37,283 bases of DNA, from assembly GCA_017938485.1 (NCBI GenBank), contig JAGBBM010000075.1, positions 1 through 37,283 of the forward strand, written 5' to 3'. Below are positions 23,349 to 31,483 of this stretch, piece by piece. This DNA is from Lachnospiraceae bacterium (GTDB taxonomy: Bacteria > Bacillota > Clostridia > Lachnospirales > Lachnospiraceae). The translations under genes were made by a program, and so were the position numbers. Under the pieces are notes generated by a model, which saw only the letters and a list, made by a program, of their open reading frames with translations, searched no databases and was not told the DNA's origin. Numbering within the stretch: the stretch's first letter is position 1; every line of letters begins with the position of its first letter.

Positions 23349-23378
23349 TTGACATCTATACTCCTACAGGAGTATAGT
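23349..23378 (+). promoter_or_regulatory. Promoter with 20-bp palindromic operator
   Basis: TTGACA (23349-23354), an 18-bp spacer and TATAGT (23373-23378). The perfect inverted repeat TATACTCCT-AC-AGGAGTATA (23357-23376) fills the spacer and overlaps the -10. This is a strong autoregulatory operator for the HTH protein of the following pair. Confidence 0.85.
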
Positions 23379-23401
23379 TTAATTAGAAGGATGTGATTAT
23401 T

Positions 23402-24076
23402 ATGATTAAACTATATCATGGCTCGGTGAATATTGTAGAACAACCTATATTTGGGCAGGGTAAGATATATAACGACTATGGCTTAGGTTTTTATTGTACA
23501 GAAGATATTGACATGGCCAAAGAATGGGCAGTTACAGACACACAGGATGGATATGCTAACTGTTATGAATTAGATTTAACTGATTTATCCATATTAGATT
23601 TGAACCATGAGGGTTATACTATATTACATTGGCTTTCTGTGTTGCTTGCTAATAGAAGATTCGATGCTCCATCAGCACTAGCTTTAGAAGCAAAAGAATA
23701 TTTATTTGAACATTTTTCTGTGAATTTTGATGATTACGACCTGATTAAGGGTTACAGAGCAGATGACAGTTATTTTTCCTTTGCACAGGACTTTGTGAAT
23801 GGCACCATATCCTATAGGCAACTTGGAAATGCTATGAAACTTGGAAAGTTGGGACAACAGATAGTTTTAAAGAGTGAGGCAGCCTTTTTAAGTATAAGAC
23901 ATATTGGATATGAGGTTGCAAGAAAAGAAGAATGGTATATTCGAAAAACCAATAGAGACAAAACTGCAAGGCGAGAATATTTTGACAATGAAAAAAATAG
24001 ACGTATGAAAGGTGACATATATATAACCCATATTTTGGATGAGGAGATGATGCCGGATGATCCACGCTTACGATGA
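23402..24076 (+). CDS. DUF3990 protein, probable ART-like toxin
   Basis: A 224-residue protein, counting from the ATG at 23402, which has AGAAGGA at proper distance; GTG 23393 is a poorer start. The N-terminus has the family pattern IKLYHGS..IVEQPIFGQGKIYNDYGLGFYCTEDIDMAKEWA. DUF3990 is considered related to ADP-ribosyltransferase-type folds, with the HGS and GFY segments around the NAD site. It overlaps the next gene, which carries an HTH, by 20 bp, and the pair sits under a palindromic operator. The set fits a type II toxin-antitoxin unit with this as the toxin. The target is unknown. Confidence 0.75.
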   Translation: MIKLYHGSVNIVEQPIFGQGKIYNDYGLGFYCTEDIDMAKEWAVTDTQDGYANCYELDLTDLSILDLNHEGYTILHWLSVLLANRRFDAPSALALEAKEYLFEHFSVNFDDYDLIKGYRADDSYFSFAQDFVNGTISYRQLGNAMKLGKLGQQIVLKSEAAFLSIRHIGYEVARKEEWYIRKTNRDKTARREYFDNEKNRRMKGDIYITHILDEEMMPDDPRLR

Positions 24077-24710
24077 AATGTATTTAGAAAAAGCAAGAAC
24101 AGCATTAGGCAGGATGCTTGATTTTGCCGTGTATGATGCAGGATATGATATATCTGTTTTTTTTGACTTGTTTATAAGTAGTGGTATGGCTAGGCGTTTT
24201 GAACGAGGAGATGTATCTACGGTTGTGGGAAGATCAGGAGTAGAGCTTGCCTATGATATAATGTACAAAGTAGGCGGAGAATATGTACTCATCGAACCTA
24301 ATTACACCTACAATCGCAGTCCGGAGTATTGGCTTGGCTGGGCTCTTGCCTATTACCAGTGGAATAGTGGACTAAAGTTTTCTGATATAGTACGAAGCAT
24401 CCCTATCAAAACTATTCTAGGCTTGTATGATGTATATCATGAGATGGACATTAGACAATTTGAAGACAAGATGAATCAGTTGTATAGACTGGCTAGTTTA
24501 GACACCAAACTAAAGCAACTTAGAAAAAATGCTGGACTGAGCCAAAGTAAGCTAGCTGAAGCTTCCGAAATTCCAGTTAGAACCATTCAACAGTATGAGC
24601 AACGACAAAAGAGTATTAACAAAGCAAGTGTAGAGTATCTTGTGAACCTGTCAAGGGTGCTACATTGCAGTATAGAAGATTTGTTAGAATACGAAGAGAC
24701 CACCAGTTAA
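24057..24710 (+). CDS. HTH antitoxin-like partner of DUF3990
   Basis: A 217-residue protein. Residues 1-145 form a helical domain seen beside DUF3990 genes (ARTALGRMLDFAVYDAGYDISVFFDLFISSGMA, later RSPEYWLGWALAYYQW). The C-terminus (about 150-210) is an XRE helix-turn-helix, LKQLRKNAGLSQSKLAEASEIPVRTIQQYEQ. The start ATG lies within the toxin gene after GAGGAG, so translation is coupled. It probably neutralises the toxin and represses the promoter through the 20-bp palindrome. Confidence 0.75.
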   Translation: MIHAYDEMYLEKARTALGRMLDFAVYDAGYDISVFFDLFISSGMARRFERGDVSTVVGRSGVELAYDIMYKVGGEYVLIEPNYTYNRSPEYWLGWALAYYQWNSGLKFSDIVRSIPIKTILGLYDVYHEMDIRQFEDKMNQLYRLASLDTKLKQLRKNAGLSQSKLAEASEIPVRTIQQYEQRQKSINKASVEYLVNLSRVLHCSIEDLLEYEETTS

Positions 24711-24724
24711 TACTGGTGGTTTTT
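24699..24724 (+). terminator. Terminator of DUF3990-HTH unit
   Basis: ACCACCAGT / ACTGGTGGT around a 4-nt loop with T run, overlapping the stop codon. Confidence 0.85.
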
Positions 24725-24812
24725 AAAAATAAAACATTTATTAGGTATAAAATCCCTTGATTTACAGATACTAGTTTTACTAAAAACTAGAATTTTAATG
24801 GAGGAAAGTGTT

Positions 24813-25361
24813 TTGAAGGCAACAGGAATAGTTAGAAGAATAGACGACTTAGGCAGAGTAGTGGTACCGAAAGAGATTAGAAGAGTTCTTCGCATTCGTG
24901 AGGGAGATCCTCTTGAGATTTTTACGGACAAGGATGGAGAGATAATTCTAAAAAAATATTCACCTATAGGAGAGTTAAGTAACTTTGCCCAGCAGTATGT
25001 AGAAGCTACTTCTCAGATACTTGGATGTGGAGTATGTGTAAGTGACAGAGACCAGATTATCGCTGTAGCAGGACTTCCTAAGAAGGATTTACTTGGCAAA
25101 AGTCTTCATAAGGAGTTAGAGGAAGCCATCAATGACAGAGAGGCTATTATGGCAAGAAAGGGCGAGAAAAAGTTTATAAAGATACTTGGCAATGGAGAAA
25201 ATGAATATTCAGGACAGATAGTGCAGACTATTATCTGTGAGGGTGATGCTATAGGGGCTGTTATACTTTTAAGTCGCGAGGGAGATAAAATTATCGGTGA
25301 AGCAGAGCAAAAAGCAGCTGTGATTGCTGCAAACTTCCTAGGCAAGCAAATGGAAGGGTAA
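24813..25361 (+). CDS. spoVT: Stage V sporulation regulator SpoVT
   Basis: A 182-residue transcription regulator. The N-terminus is an AbrB-type swapped-hairpin DNA-binding domain (KATGIVRRIDDLGRVVVPKEIRRVLRIREGDPLEIF) and the C-terminus from about 55 is a GAF-like domain. In spore formers it controls late forespore genes. The start is set at TTG 24813: GGAGGAAAG lies at the right distance and family members begin MKATGIVRRIDD. The in-frame ATG at 24798 overlaps that ribosome site and cannot be the main start. Confidence 0.93.
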   Translation: MKATGIVRRIDDLGRVVVPKEIRRVLRIREGDPLEIFTDKDGEIILKKYSPIGELSNFAQQYVEATSQILGCGVCVSDRDQIIAVAGLPKKDLLGKSLHKELEEAINDREAIMARKGEKKFIKILGNGENEYSGQIVQTIICEGDAIGAVILLSREGDKIIGEAEQKAAVIAANFLGKQMEG

Positions 25362-25419
25362 CAAAAGGTAAAAAATACAAAAAAAATTAAAAAGAATTGG
25401 ATTTTAATTGGTATTTCCC

Positions 25420-25448
25420 TTGACAAATAATGGCTAAAAGAGTATAAA
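25420..25448 (+). promoter_or_regulatory. Promoter of hup
   Basis: A perfect TTGACA, 17-bp spacer and TATAAA, about 105 bp ahead of the HU gene, giving a leader of about 95 nt. The gene's codon use suggests strong expression. Confidence 0.8.
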
Positions 25449-25552
25449 TAAGTGCAGGGCATTTATTTAAGATGTCACAAACATAAGGGGATTACTTATA
25501 ATTAGAGTATACGGTAATCGAAAAACTTTTGTATTTATAGGAGGAATATTCA

Positions 25553-25825
25553 ATGAATAAGAATGAATTAGTTACAAGCATGGCTGAGAAGACTGGTATG
25601 AAGAAGACTGAGGTAGAGAAGGTACTTAAGGCTTTCACTGATACAGTTGCAGCTGAGTTAAAGAAGGGCGAGAAGATTCAGTTAGTTGGTTTCGGTACTT
25701 TTGAAGTTGCTGAGAGACCTGCTAGAGAGGGTAGAAACCCAAGAACTGGTGAGACTATGAAGATCGCTGCTTCAAAGGCTCCTAAGTTCAAGGCTGGTAA
25801 GGCTTTAAAGGATATGGTTAACTAA
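25553..25825 (+). CDS. hup: Nucleoid protein HU
   Basis: A 90-residue HU-family DNA-bending protein, exact family length. It starts MNKNELVTSMAEKTGMKKTEVEKVL and has the signature GFGTFEVAERPAREGRNPRTGE with the DNA-inserting arm and Pro, ending APKFKAGKALKD. The ribosome site is AGGAGG. It compacts and bends DNA and assists integrase and repair reactions. It has its own promoter and terminator, and its position between spoVT and rqcP is typical of Clostridia. Confidence 0.97.
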   Translation: MNKNELVTSMAEKTGMKKTEVEKVLKAFTDTVAAELKKGEKIQLVGFGTFEVAERPAREGRNPRTGETMKIAASKAPKFKAGKALKDMVN

Positions 25826-25855
25826 TCTTTTATAGAACAATATATGTTACTAATT

Positions 25856-25888
25856 GGCTATCGCGCATTATGTGCGGTAGCCTTTATT
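25856..25888 (+). terminator. Terminator of hup
   Basis: GGCTATCGC / GCGGTAGCC, 9-bp stem, followed by TTTATT. Confidence 0.7.
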
Positions 25889-25953
25889 CATACTAAGATT
25901 TATTTACCCAATTTAAATTTATGAATATTCCCAGTGAAAAAAGGAGAGACACT

Positions 25954-26193
25954 ATGAGATTAGATAAATATTTAAAGGTATCAAGACTTATAAAGAGAAG
26001 AACCGTTGCTAACGAGGCTTGTGATGCCGGACGTGTTCAGGTAAATGGAAAGGTAGTCAAAGCATCCTATGATGTGAAAATAGGAGATGTGATTGAGATA
26101 GCATTTGGCAACAAATCAGTAAAGGCAGAGGTTACTATGATAGCTGATTCAACTAAAAAAGAAGATGCAAAAGAGATGTACAAATATCTTTAA
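25954..26193 (+). CDS. rqcP: S4-domain ribosome quality-control factor RqcP
   Basis: A 79-residue protein consisting of one S4 RNA-binding domain: MRLDKYLKVSRLIKRRTVANEACDAGRVQVNGKVVKASYDVKIGD. This is the YabO/Hsp15-like family, shown in Bacillus to help C-terminal tailing of stalled nascent chains on 50S subunits. The start is the ATG at 25954 after AAAAGGAGAG; an in-frame ATG at 25921 has no ribosome site. It begins the yab cluster. Confidence 0.92.
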   Translation: MRLDKYLKVSRLIKRRTVANEACDAGRVQVNGKVVKASYDVKIGDVIEIAFGNKSVKAEVTMIADSTKKEDAKEMYKYL

Positions 26194-26272
26194 TTTCAAT
26201 GGAATTTACTAAGTAATACTTTTGGTTACGATTTCATATAATTATATATATCTGGCCAAAGGAAGGTGTTAT

Positions 26273-26557
26273 ATGGACAATTCTGGTTACACAAAGAATC
26301 ATAGATTACATATAACAAACAGAAATAGAGGAAGCCTGGATGGAATAAAAGACGTAATTGCCTTTGCACCGGAGGAGGTAAAACTTTCCACAGAACAAGG
26401 CAGACTTACCATAGAGGGAGCGGAGCTTCATGTCATTAGTTTGGATATGGAAAAAGGTCAACTTGAATTTGAAGGACGCATAGACAGTATGGTGTACTCG
26501 GAAGAAAAGACACCAGGGAAAACCGCATCAAAAATATTGGGAAGAATGTTTAAGTAA
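26273..26557 (+). CDS. yabP: Spore protein YabP
   Basis: A 94-residue beta-rich protein with the YabP family pattern (HRLHITNRNRGSLDGIKDVIAFAPEEVKL, then GRLTIEGAELHVISLDMEKGQLEFEGRIDSMVY). It is needed for sporulation in Bacillus, probably in cortex or coat assembly at the forespore. The start is the ATG at 26273 after AAGGAAGG. It is followed after 1 bp by yabQ. Confidence 0.9.
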   Translation: MDNSGYTKNHRLHITNRNRGSLDGIKDVIAFAPEEVKLSTEQGRLTIEGAELHVISLDMEKGQLEFEGRIDSMVYSEEKTPGKTASKILGRMFK

Positions 26558-26558
26558 T

Positions 26559-26888
26559 ATGATAGATATCCAGTTTAATATGTTCTGTATGAGTATACTT
26601 TATGGTGCAGGTATGGGCATATCCTATGACGTGATACGAATATTTAGGCGAATAGTTAAGACTAATGGTTTCTTTGTTGGCTTAGAGGACCTGCTTTTTT
26701 GGATTGTATGGGCATTCGTAACTATAGATGGAATACACATATACAATAGCGGAGAGCTTAGAATTTATGTATTTTTAGGGATTTTAATAGGATTTCTTAT
26801 ATATAGATATACTATAGGTTGGGTTGCAAGAAAAATAATGCACTACATCTTGTGTGCACGAAAAAAACACCCACAAAAAGACAAATAA
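26559..26888 (+). CDS. yabQ: Spore cortex protein YabQ
   Basis: A 109-residue membrane protein with about three to four helices (MFCMSILYGAGMGISYDVIRIFRR, LLFWIVWAFVTIDGIHIYN, IYVFLGILIGFLIYRY) and a basic tail. It matches the YabQ family in pattern and place. In Bacillus it sits in the spore outer membrane and is needed for cortex formation. No strong ribosome site precedes it, so it is likely coupled to yabP. Confidence 0.88.
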   Translation: MIDIQFNMFCMSILYGAGMGISYDVIRIFRRIVKTNGFFVGLEDLLFWIVWAFVTIDGIHIYNSGELRIYVFLGILIGFLIYRYTIGWVARKIMHYILCARKKHPQKDK

Positions 26889-26978
26889 ATTGTTGAAAAA
26901 TGTAAAAAAAAGGGGTAAAATTGTACTATCTATAGTGGTGTTGTAGTGTATGGTATAGTTCACTACAGGAAATAAGGA

Positions 26979-27296
26979 ATGGATATGGGAAAGAATATTA
27001 AAAGAAGAAAATCAACAAAAAGACAATCTAAAATAGCCAGCATGTTAGTAATTGCAGCTGTTGTTTTTGTGTGTGCAGTTGTTGTTATTAGAGTTTCTGA
27101 CCTAAGAGAAAAGAGTAGAGATTTGGAGATAACTCAGCAGGCTTTAGAAAGACAGTTGGAAGAGGCTAATCTTGAGAGAGAGAATCTTATGGCCCAGGAA
27201 CAATATATGAAAACAGACGAATATATAGAAGATGTTGCAAAGGATAAACTTGGACTTGTCTATCCAGACGAGATAGTTATAAAACCGGCAGAGTAG
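26979..27296 (+). CDS. Septum formation protein DivIC/FtsB family
   Basis: A 105-residue single-pass membrane protein: a basic cytosolic tail, a helix at about 20-40 (IASMLVIAAVVFVCAVVVIRV), a coiled coil (EKSRDLEITQQALERQLEEANLERENL) and a conserved tail YIEDVAKDKLGLVYPDEIVIKP. This is the FtsB/DivIC pattern, part of the division complex with FtsL and DivIB. The start may be ATG 26979 or 26985; both have AAGGA or AGGAAA upstream. Confidence 0.9.
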   Translation: MDMGKNIKRRKSTKRQSKIASMLVIAAVVFVCAVVVIRVSDLREKSRDLEITQQALERQLEEANLERENLMAQEQYMKTDEYIEDVAKDKLGLVYPDEIVIKPAE

Positions 27297-27307
27297 TTAA
27301 TTAGATG

Positions 27308-27336
27308 GAGCGTATGAGTATACGCTCTATTTTTTT
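27308..27336 (+). terminator. Terminator of DivIC-like gene
   Basis: GAGCGTAT-GAGT-ATACGCTC followed by a T run. Confidence 0.85.
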
Positions 27337-27400
27337 GTCAAAGAATCTCTTTTGTATAAGCCATGATTAGACATACGGTGGAAATAAAAATGGTTATAAT
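27336..27400 (+). promoter_or_regulatory. spoIIE promoter, Spo0A-type
   Basis: TTAGAC (27367-27372) and a perfect TATAAT (27395-27400) are 22 bp apart, which is too far for plain sigma-A. Spo0A-dependent spoIIE and spoIIG promoters of Bacillus have such 21-22 bp spacers. TGTCAAA at 27336-27342 is one base off the 0A box TGTCGAA. The spoIIE ATG follows 43 bp later. Confidence 0.5.
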
Positions 27401-27443
27401 TCTAAGATGAATTTTAGAAATGGAGATGTGCGGGGGATAGACT

Positions 27444-29441
27444 ATGGATTTTTCGAAGGTATCACAAGGACTATGGTTGTTTTTTGCAGGTTGTTTTATA
27501 GGAAGCGTATCGGTGCTTGGAATAAACCCTGTAGGAATCGGATTTTTTAATGGAGTATGCTTGGTTGGGGGTAATTATGTACTTGCGGGGATAGGTGTAA
27601 TTCTTGGTCTGGGGCTTAAGTTTTCTTTAGTACATACAATCAGATATGGTTTAATGATATTGGCACTTATGATTATGCTCAATATGAAATCCGTGCTGTA
27701 CAGCAAAAATAAGGTTATAGTTATGTCCGCCTTTGCAGGTAGTCTGGTTGGATTGGTAAATCTTTCAGTTTATTATTTCTTGGACAACCTACTGACTGTG
27801 GAACAGGTTTTTTTAGAGGGAGTAATTGTGTTTTCTGCCACAGTGATTTTTCACTATGGCTTATACATAATAAAAACTGATTATGCAAGGATTGCGGTGG
27901 ATAGTCAGGCCGCCCTAGGGGTTATGGCACTGGCTACAACCATTCTTTTTGGTATGCCTATTGAAATTTTTGGAATATTTTCCCTTGGGGAAAGCTTTGC
28001 CATATTTAGTATTTTGTTTGCCACCCACAAATTTGGCTTTGGGATAGGCATTTCGTGGACGGTTATATCAGGCGGAATTATGGCGGCGAAAACCGGGGAT
28101 GTGTATTATTTGACAGGCTGGCTTGTAATAGCCTTATTTGCCTATGCCGCTTCTAACATCGTTATGGGGGGAAGAGGATTATATGCACTTTTGTTTTTCG
28201 TGATTTATCTTGTGGTAGGAAGTATTTTTTTTCAAACCCTTCTTACTGAAAATGATTTGAAGGCGCTCTTTTCAGCTCTGTTTATATTTATTTTTCTTCC
28301 TCCAAGATATATGCTCAGAGTGGATGATATAGTAAAAAAAGGTGAACTGGCAGAAAACTCACCTGAGTGGGGGCGGTTAGTAATTAACAGAGTGAATTCT
28401 CTCGCATCGGCTTTTAAAAGAATTGAATATACTTTGGCCAGTGACACTGGAGCGGGAATAGGATTTAATGATGTAGGAGAACTTATAGAGGGATTTGCAA
28501 GCCAATTGGAGGATAAGGTTCCTTTAAGAAAAACCATTGAGGCAAAAATTATAGAAAATCTTGCATTAAAACAAATTCAGGTAAAAAATCTCGTACTCAT
28601 AAAAAATAAAAGTGAAAGATATGAGGTATATATAACAGCTCGCGTAAGAAGGGGAAGACTGGTTCATGGAGAAGCCTTAAGAGAAGTCTTGGAAAAACAA
28701 ATGAATGTCAGACTGGTGATGAAGGAGGAATCTCGTCGTATAGTGAGTAGAAATTATGAAATGTTTTGCTACATGGAGAAACCTGCTTTTATATGTCAGA
28801 CTGCAGTAAAGAGATTTAGCAGATATGATGAAGAAATTTGTGGTGATAATTATTACATAGGAGATATAGTGGATGGACAAAAGCTAATTATAATATCTGA
28901 CGGAATGGGTAGCGGTGAGAAAGCATCCATACATAGCAAACGATTGATTGATGCTTTGGAGGAGCTTTTTGCGGCGGGCTTTGATAAGGAAATGTCCATA
29001 AAACTTGTGAATTCATATCTGGCGGACAGGAACAAGGGAGAGACATTTACCACATTGGACATGCTGGTTATGGATTTGCATACAGGCTACGGGAAAATAT
29101 ACAAACAAGGGGCAGCGACCACATATATTAGGCGAGGAGAATGGTTGGAAATGGTAAAATCAACTTCCTTGCCAGTGGGAGTTGTGGAAGGTGCTGTGTG
29201 TGAAAAATGTAGCAAGAAATTCTATAACAACGATGTAATTATTATGGTGAGTGATGGGGTGTTAGAAAGTATTGTGTTTGAAAATAAAGAAGATTATATG
29301 GGAGAACTGATTATGGATATAGATATGGGAGAACCGTTGGATATAGCAACAGATATTATGGATAGAATAAAGGCAGTAAGTGGAAGTAGACTTAAGGATG
29401 ACGCCACCATAATAGTGTGTAAAGTTGTTAAAACTTTGTGA
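27444..29441 (+). CDS. spoIIE: Stage II sporulation phosphatase SpoIIE
   Basis: A 665-residue protein. About ten membrane helices (residues 10-290) are followed by a linker and a PP2C-type phosphatase domain from about 460, with metal-site motifs ICGDNYYIGD, IISDGMGSGEKAS and MVSDGVLE, and a late DDATIIV. It dephosphorylates SpoIIAA to release sigma-F and links to septum formation. It is shorter than the Bacillus protein of about 820 residues, mostly in the middle region, which is common in Clostridia. Confidence 0.95.
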   Translation: MDFSKVSQGLWLFFAGCFIGSVSVLGINPVGIGFFNGVCLVGGNYVLAGIGVILGLGLKFSLVHTIRYGLMILALMIMLNMKSVLYSKNKVIVMSAFAGSLVGLVNLSVYYFLDNLLTVEQVFLEGVIVFSATVIFHYGLYIIKTDYARIAVDSQAALGVMALATTILFGMPIEIFGIFSLGESFAIFSILFATHKFGFGIGISWTVISGGIMAAKTGDVYYLTGWLVIALFAYAASNIVMGGRGLYALLFFVIYLVVGSIFFQTLLTENDLKALFSALFIFIFLPPRYMLRVDDIVKKGELAENSPEWGRLVINRVNSLASAFKRIEYTLASDTGAGIGFNDVGELIEGFASQLEDKVPLRKTIEAKIIENLALKQIQVKNLVLIKNKSERYEVYITARVRRGRLVHGEALREVLEKQMNVRLVMKEESRRIVSRNYEMFCYMEKPAFICQTAVKRFSRYDEEICGDNYYIGDIVDGQKLIIISDGMGSGEKASIHSKRLIDALEELFAAGFDKEMSIKLVNSYLADRNKGETFTTLDMLVMDLHTGYGKIYKQGAATTYIRRGEWLEMVKSTSLPVGVVEGAVCEKCSKKFYNNDVIIMVSDGVLESIVFENKEDYMGELIMDIDMGEPLDIATDIMDRIKAVSGSRLKDDATIIVCKVVKTL

Positions 29442-29516
29442 ATCTCTGTACATAAAAACTAAGTTATGATATTATTCTTAAAATGTATTTTTTTGGAATA
29501 ATATGGGAGAACATAT

Positions 29517-30908
29517 ATGGGAGCTTTTTTGAATAAGGTTTATAATTTCATAGAAGAAAATCATATGCTTTCTTCCTCTGACAAGATAATTGTAGGTCTT
29601 TCTGGGGGAGCTGATTCAGTGTGCCTTTTGTGTGCTCTTAATATGTTAAAAGATAGATTATCCTTAGGTGAGGATGGTATTATTGCGGTTCATATAAATC
29701 ACGGAATTCGCGGTGAGGAAGCAGATGGAGATGAGAACTTTGCAAGGGAACTTTGTGACAAATTAGGGATTGCATTTAAATCCTACAAAAAGGATATAAT
29801 TGCTTATGCTAAGGAACTTAAGTTATCTGTTGAAGAGGCAGGAAGAAAGTTCAGATATCAGTGTTTTAACGATACCTTAGCTGAAAACAACTTTACTAAG
29901 ATAGCGGTAGCTCACAACAAGAATGATTTGGCGGAAACAGTTATATTTAATATGCTAAGAGGCAGTGGCTTAAATGGTATGGCGGGTATACAGCCTACCC
30001 GTGACAACATAATTAGACCATTGCTAGATGTTACAAGAAAAGACATAGAGGAATTTTTGGAATCAATAGAGCAAGATTACAGAGAAGATTCTACCAATGC
30101 ATCTTTGGACTACGACAGGAATAAGATAAGACATAGCATACTTCCAACTATGTGTGACATTAACCAAAGGGCGGTGGAGCATATATGCCACATGGCAAAG
30201 GAGGCAAATGAAAGCTACAAATTTATACATGGAAAAGCCATGGAAGAATATGAGAGCAGCGTAGATACAGATAGCAACAATAAGACAGTTTCATTAGATG
30301 TAAATCAGCTTTACAAATATAATCCGGTTTTACAGGAACATCTTATCCATGAAGCCTTAGGTGAGGTTGCAGGAGCAAAAAAGGATATTAGCAGAAAGAA
30401 TGTTATGTCCGTTGTCAGTCTCCTCTATCAGGATACAGGTAAATTTGTGGAGCTGCCATATGGTATAAGAGCTAGAAAAAGTTATGACAATCTTATCATA
30501 TCCAACTATGTGGAGGAGGTAAGAGAATATTCTATCCCTATTGAGGAAGAGGGAGTATATAATATTCCTGGATGGGGTAATCTTAAAATATCTTTTATGG
30601 AAAATGAGACAGATTTGGAAGTTTCAAAAAAGATATATACTAAAATGGCAAATTATGATAAAATAAAGGGTGGTCTTTGTATAAGAACCCCCAAAGAAGG
30701 GGATTATATTATAATTGACAGTGCTGGTAATACCAAAAAGTTATCAAGAGTATTCATAGATAACAAGGTGGACAGGGAAAAACGAATTAGTTGGCCTGTT
30801 GTTGCAGTAGGCAATGAAGTTATATGGGTGTTAGGTCTTAGATATAGTGAAGCCTATAAGATTGATGACGATACCACAAAGATAATATATATGGATTACA
30901 AAGGATAA
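29517..30908 (+). CDS. tilS: tRNA-Ile lysidine synthase TilS
   Basis: A 463-residue enzyme. The PP-loop motif GLSGGADSVCLL (near 28-39) and HINHGIRGEEADGDE, AVAHNKNDLAETVIFNMLRGSGLNGMAGI and the substrate region REDSTNASLDYDRNKIRHSILP are all present, followed by the C-terminal domain (RTPKEGDYII). It puts lysine on C34 of the tRNA-Ile(CAU) so that it reads AUA. It is followed by hpt after 21 bp, as in many Firmicutes. Confidence 0.96.
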   Translation: MGAFLNKVYNFIEENHMLSSSDKIIVGLSGGADSVCLLCALNMLKDRLSLGEDGIIAVHINHGIRGEEADGDENFARELCDKLGIAFKSYKKDIIAYAKELKLSVEEAGRKFRYQCFNDTLAENNFTKIAVAHNKNDLAETVIFNMLRGSGLNGMAGIQPTRDNIIRPLLDVTRKDIEEFLESIEQDYREDSTNASLDYDRNKIRHSILPTMCDINQRAVEHICHMAKEANESYKFIHGKAMEEYESSVDTDSNNKTVSLDVNQLYKYNPVLQEHLIHEALGEVAGAKKDISRKNVMSVVSLLYQDTGKFVELPYGIRARKSYDNLIISNYVEEVREYSIPIEEEGVYNIPGWGNLKISFMENETDLEVSKKIYTKMANYDKIKGGLCIRTPKEGDYIIIDSAGNTKKLSRVFIDNKVDREKRISWPVVAVGNEVIWVLGLRYSEAYKIDDDTTKIIYMDYKG

Positions 30909-30929
30909 GAAAAGATAAGGAGAGAGAGT

Positions 30930-31445
30930 ATGGCGGTTGGAGTACTTATAAGCGAAGCAGACGTTGAAAAGAAGATATCTCAAATGGCTGAGGAAATTAG
31001 CAAGGAGTATGCTGGAAAGACAGTTCATATCATAGGAGTTCTTAAAGGTAGTGTATTTTTTATGTGTGAGCTTGCAAAAAGACTTACGATACCTGTAACT
31101 ATGGACTTTATGTCAGTTAGTAGCTATGGTGATGGTACAAAGTCATCAGGAGTTGTAAAGCTCGTTAAAGATTTAGATGAGAGTATAGAGGGAAGAGATG
31201 TAATTCTTGTAGAGGATATTATGGATTCAGGAAGAACCCTTTCTTATCTCGTGAGAATTCTTAAGGAGAGAAAGCCAGCCAGCTTCAAGGTGATTACACT
31301 TCTTGATAAGCCGGATAGAAGAGTAGTTGAGATTGAGCCTGATATGACTGGATTTGTTATACCAGACAGATTTGTAGTGGGATATGGACTGGACTGTGCA
31401 CAAAAATACAGAAATCTTCCATACATTGGAGTTATAGAAGAATAA
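30930..31445 (+). CDS. hpt: Hypoxanthine phosphoribosyltransferase
   Basis: A 171-residue purine salvage enzyme converting hypoxanthine or guanine with PRPP to IMP or GMP. It has GVLKGSVFFMCELAKRL, MDFMSVSSYGDGTKSSG and the PRPP loop VILVEDIMDSGRTL. The ribosome site is AAGGAG. The tilS-hpt-ftsH order is classical in Firmicutes. Confidence 0.96.
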   Translation: MAVGVLISEADVEKKISQMAEEISKEYAGKTVHIIGVLKGSVFFMCELAKRLTIPVTMDFMSVSSYGDGTKSSGVVKLVKDLDESIEGRDVILVEDIMDSGRTLSYLVRILKERKPASFKVITLLDKPDRRVVEIEPDMTGFVIPDRFVVGYGLDCAQKYRNLPYIGVIEE

Positions 31446-31483
31446 GACTTTAGATAAGAAAATAATATGAAGGGAGCACATAA

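Noticed and set aside
24798-24812. ATG at 24798 as the spoVT start
   Set aside because: It overlaps the ribosome site GGAGGAAAG; the TTG at 24813 gives the normal family N-terminus.
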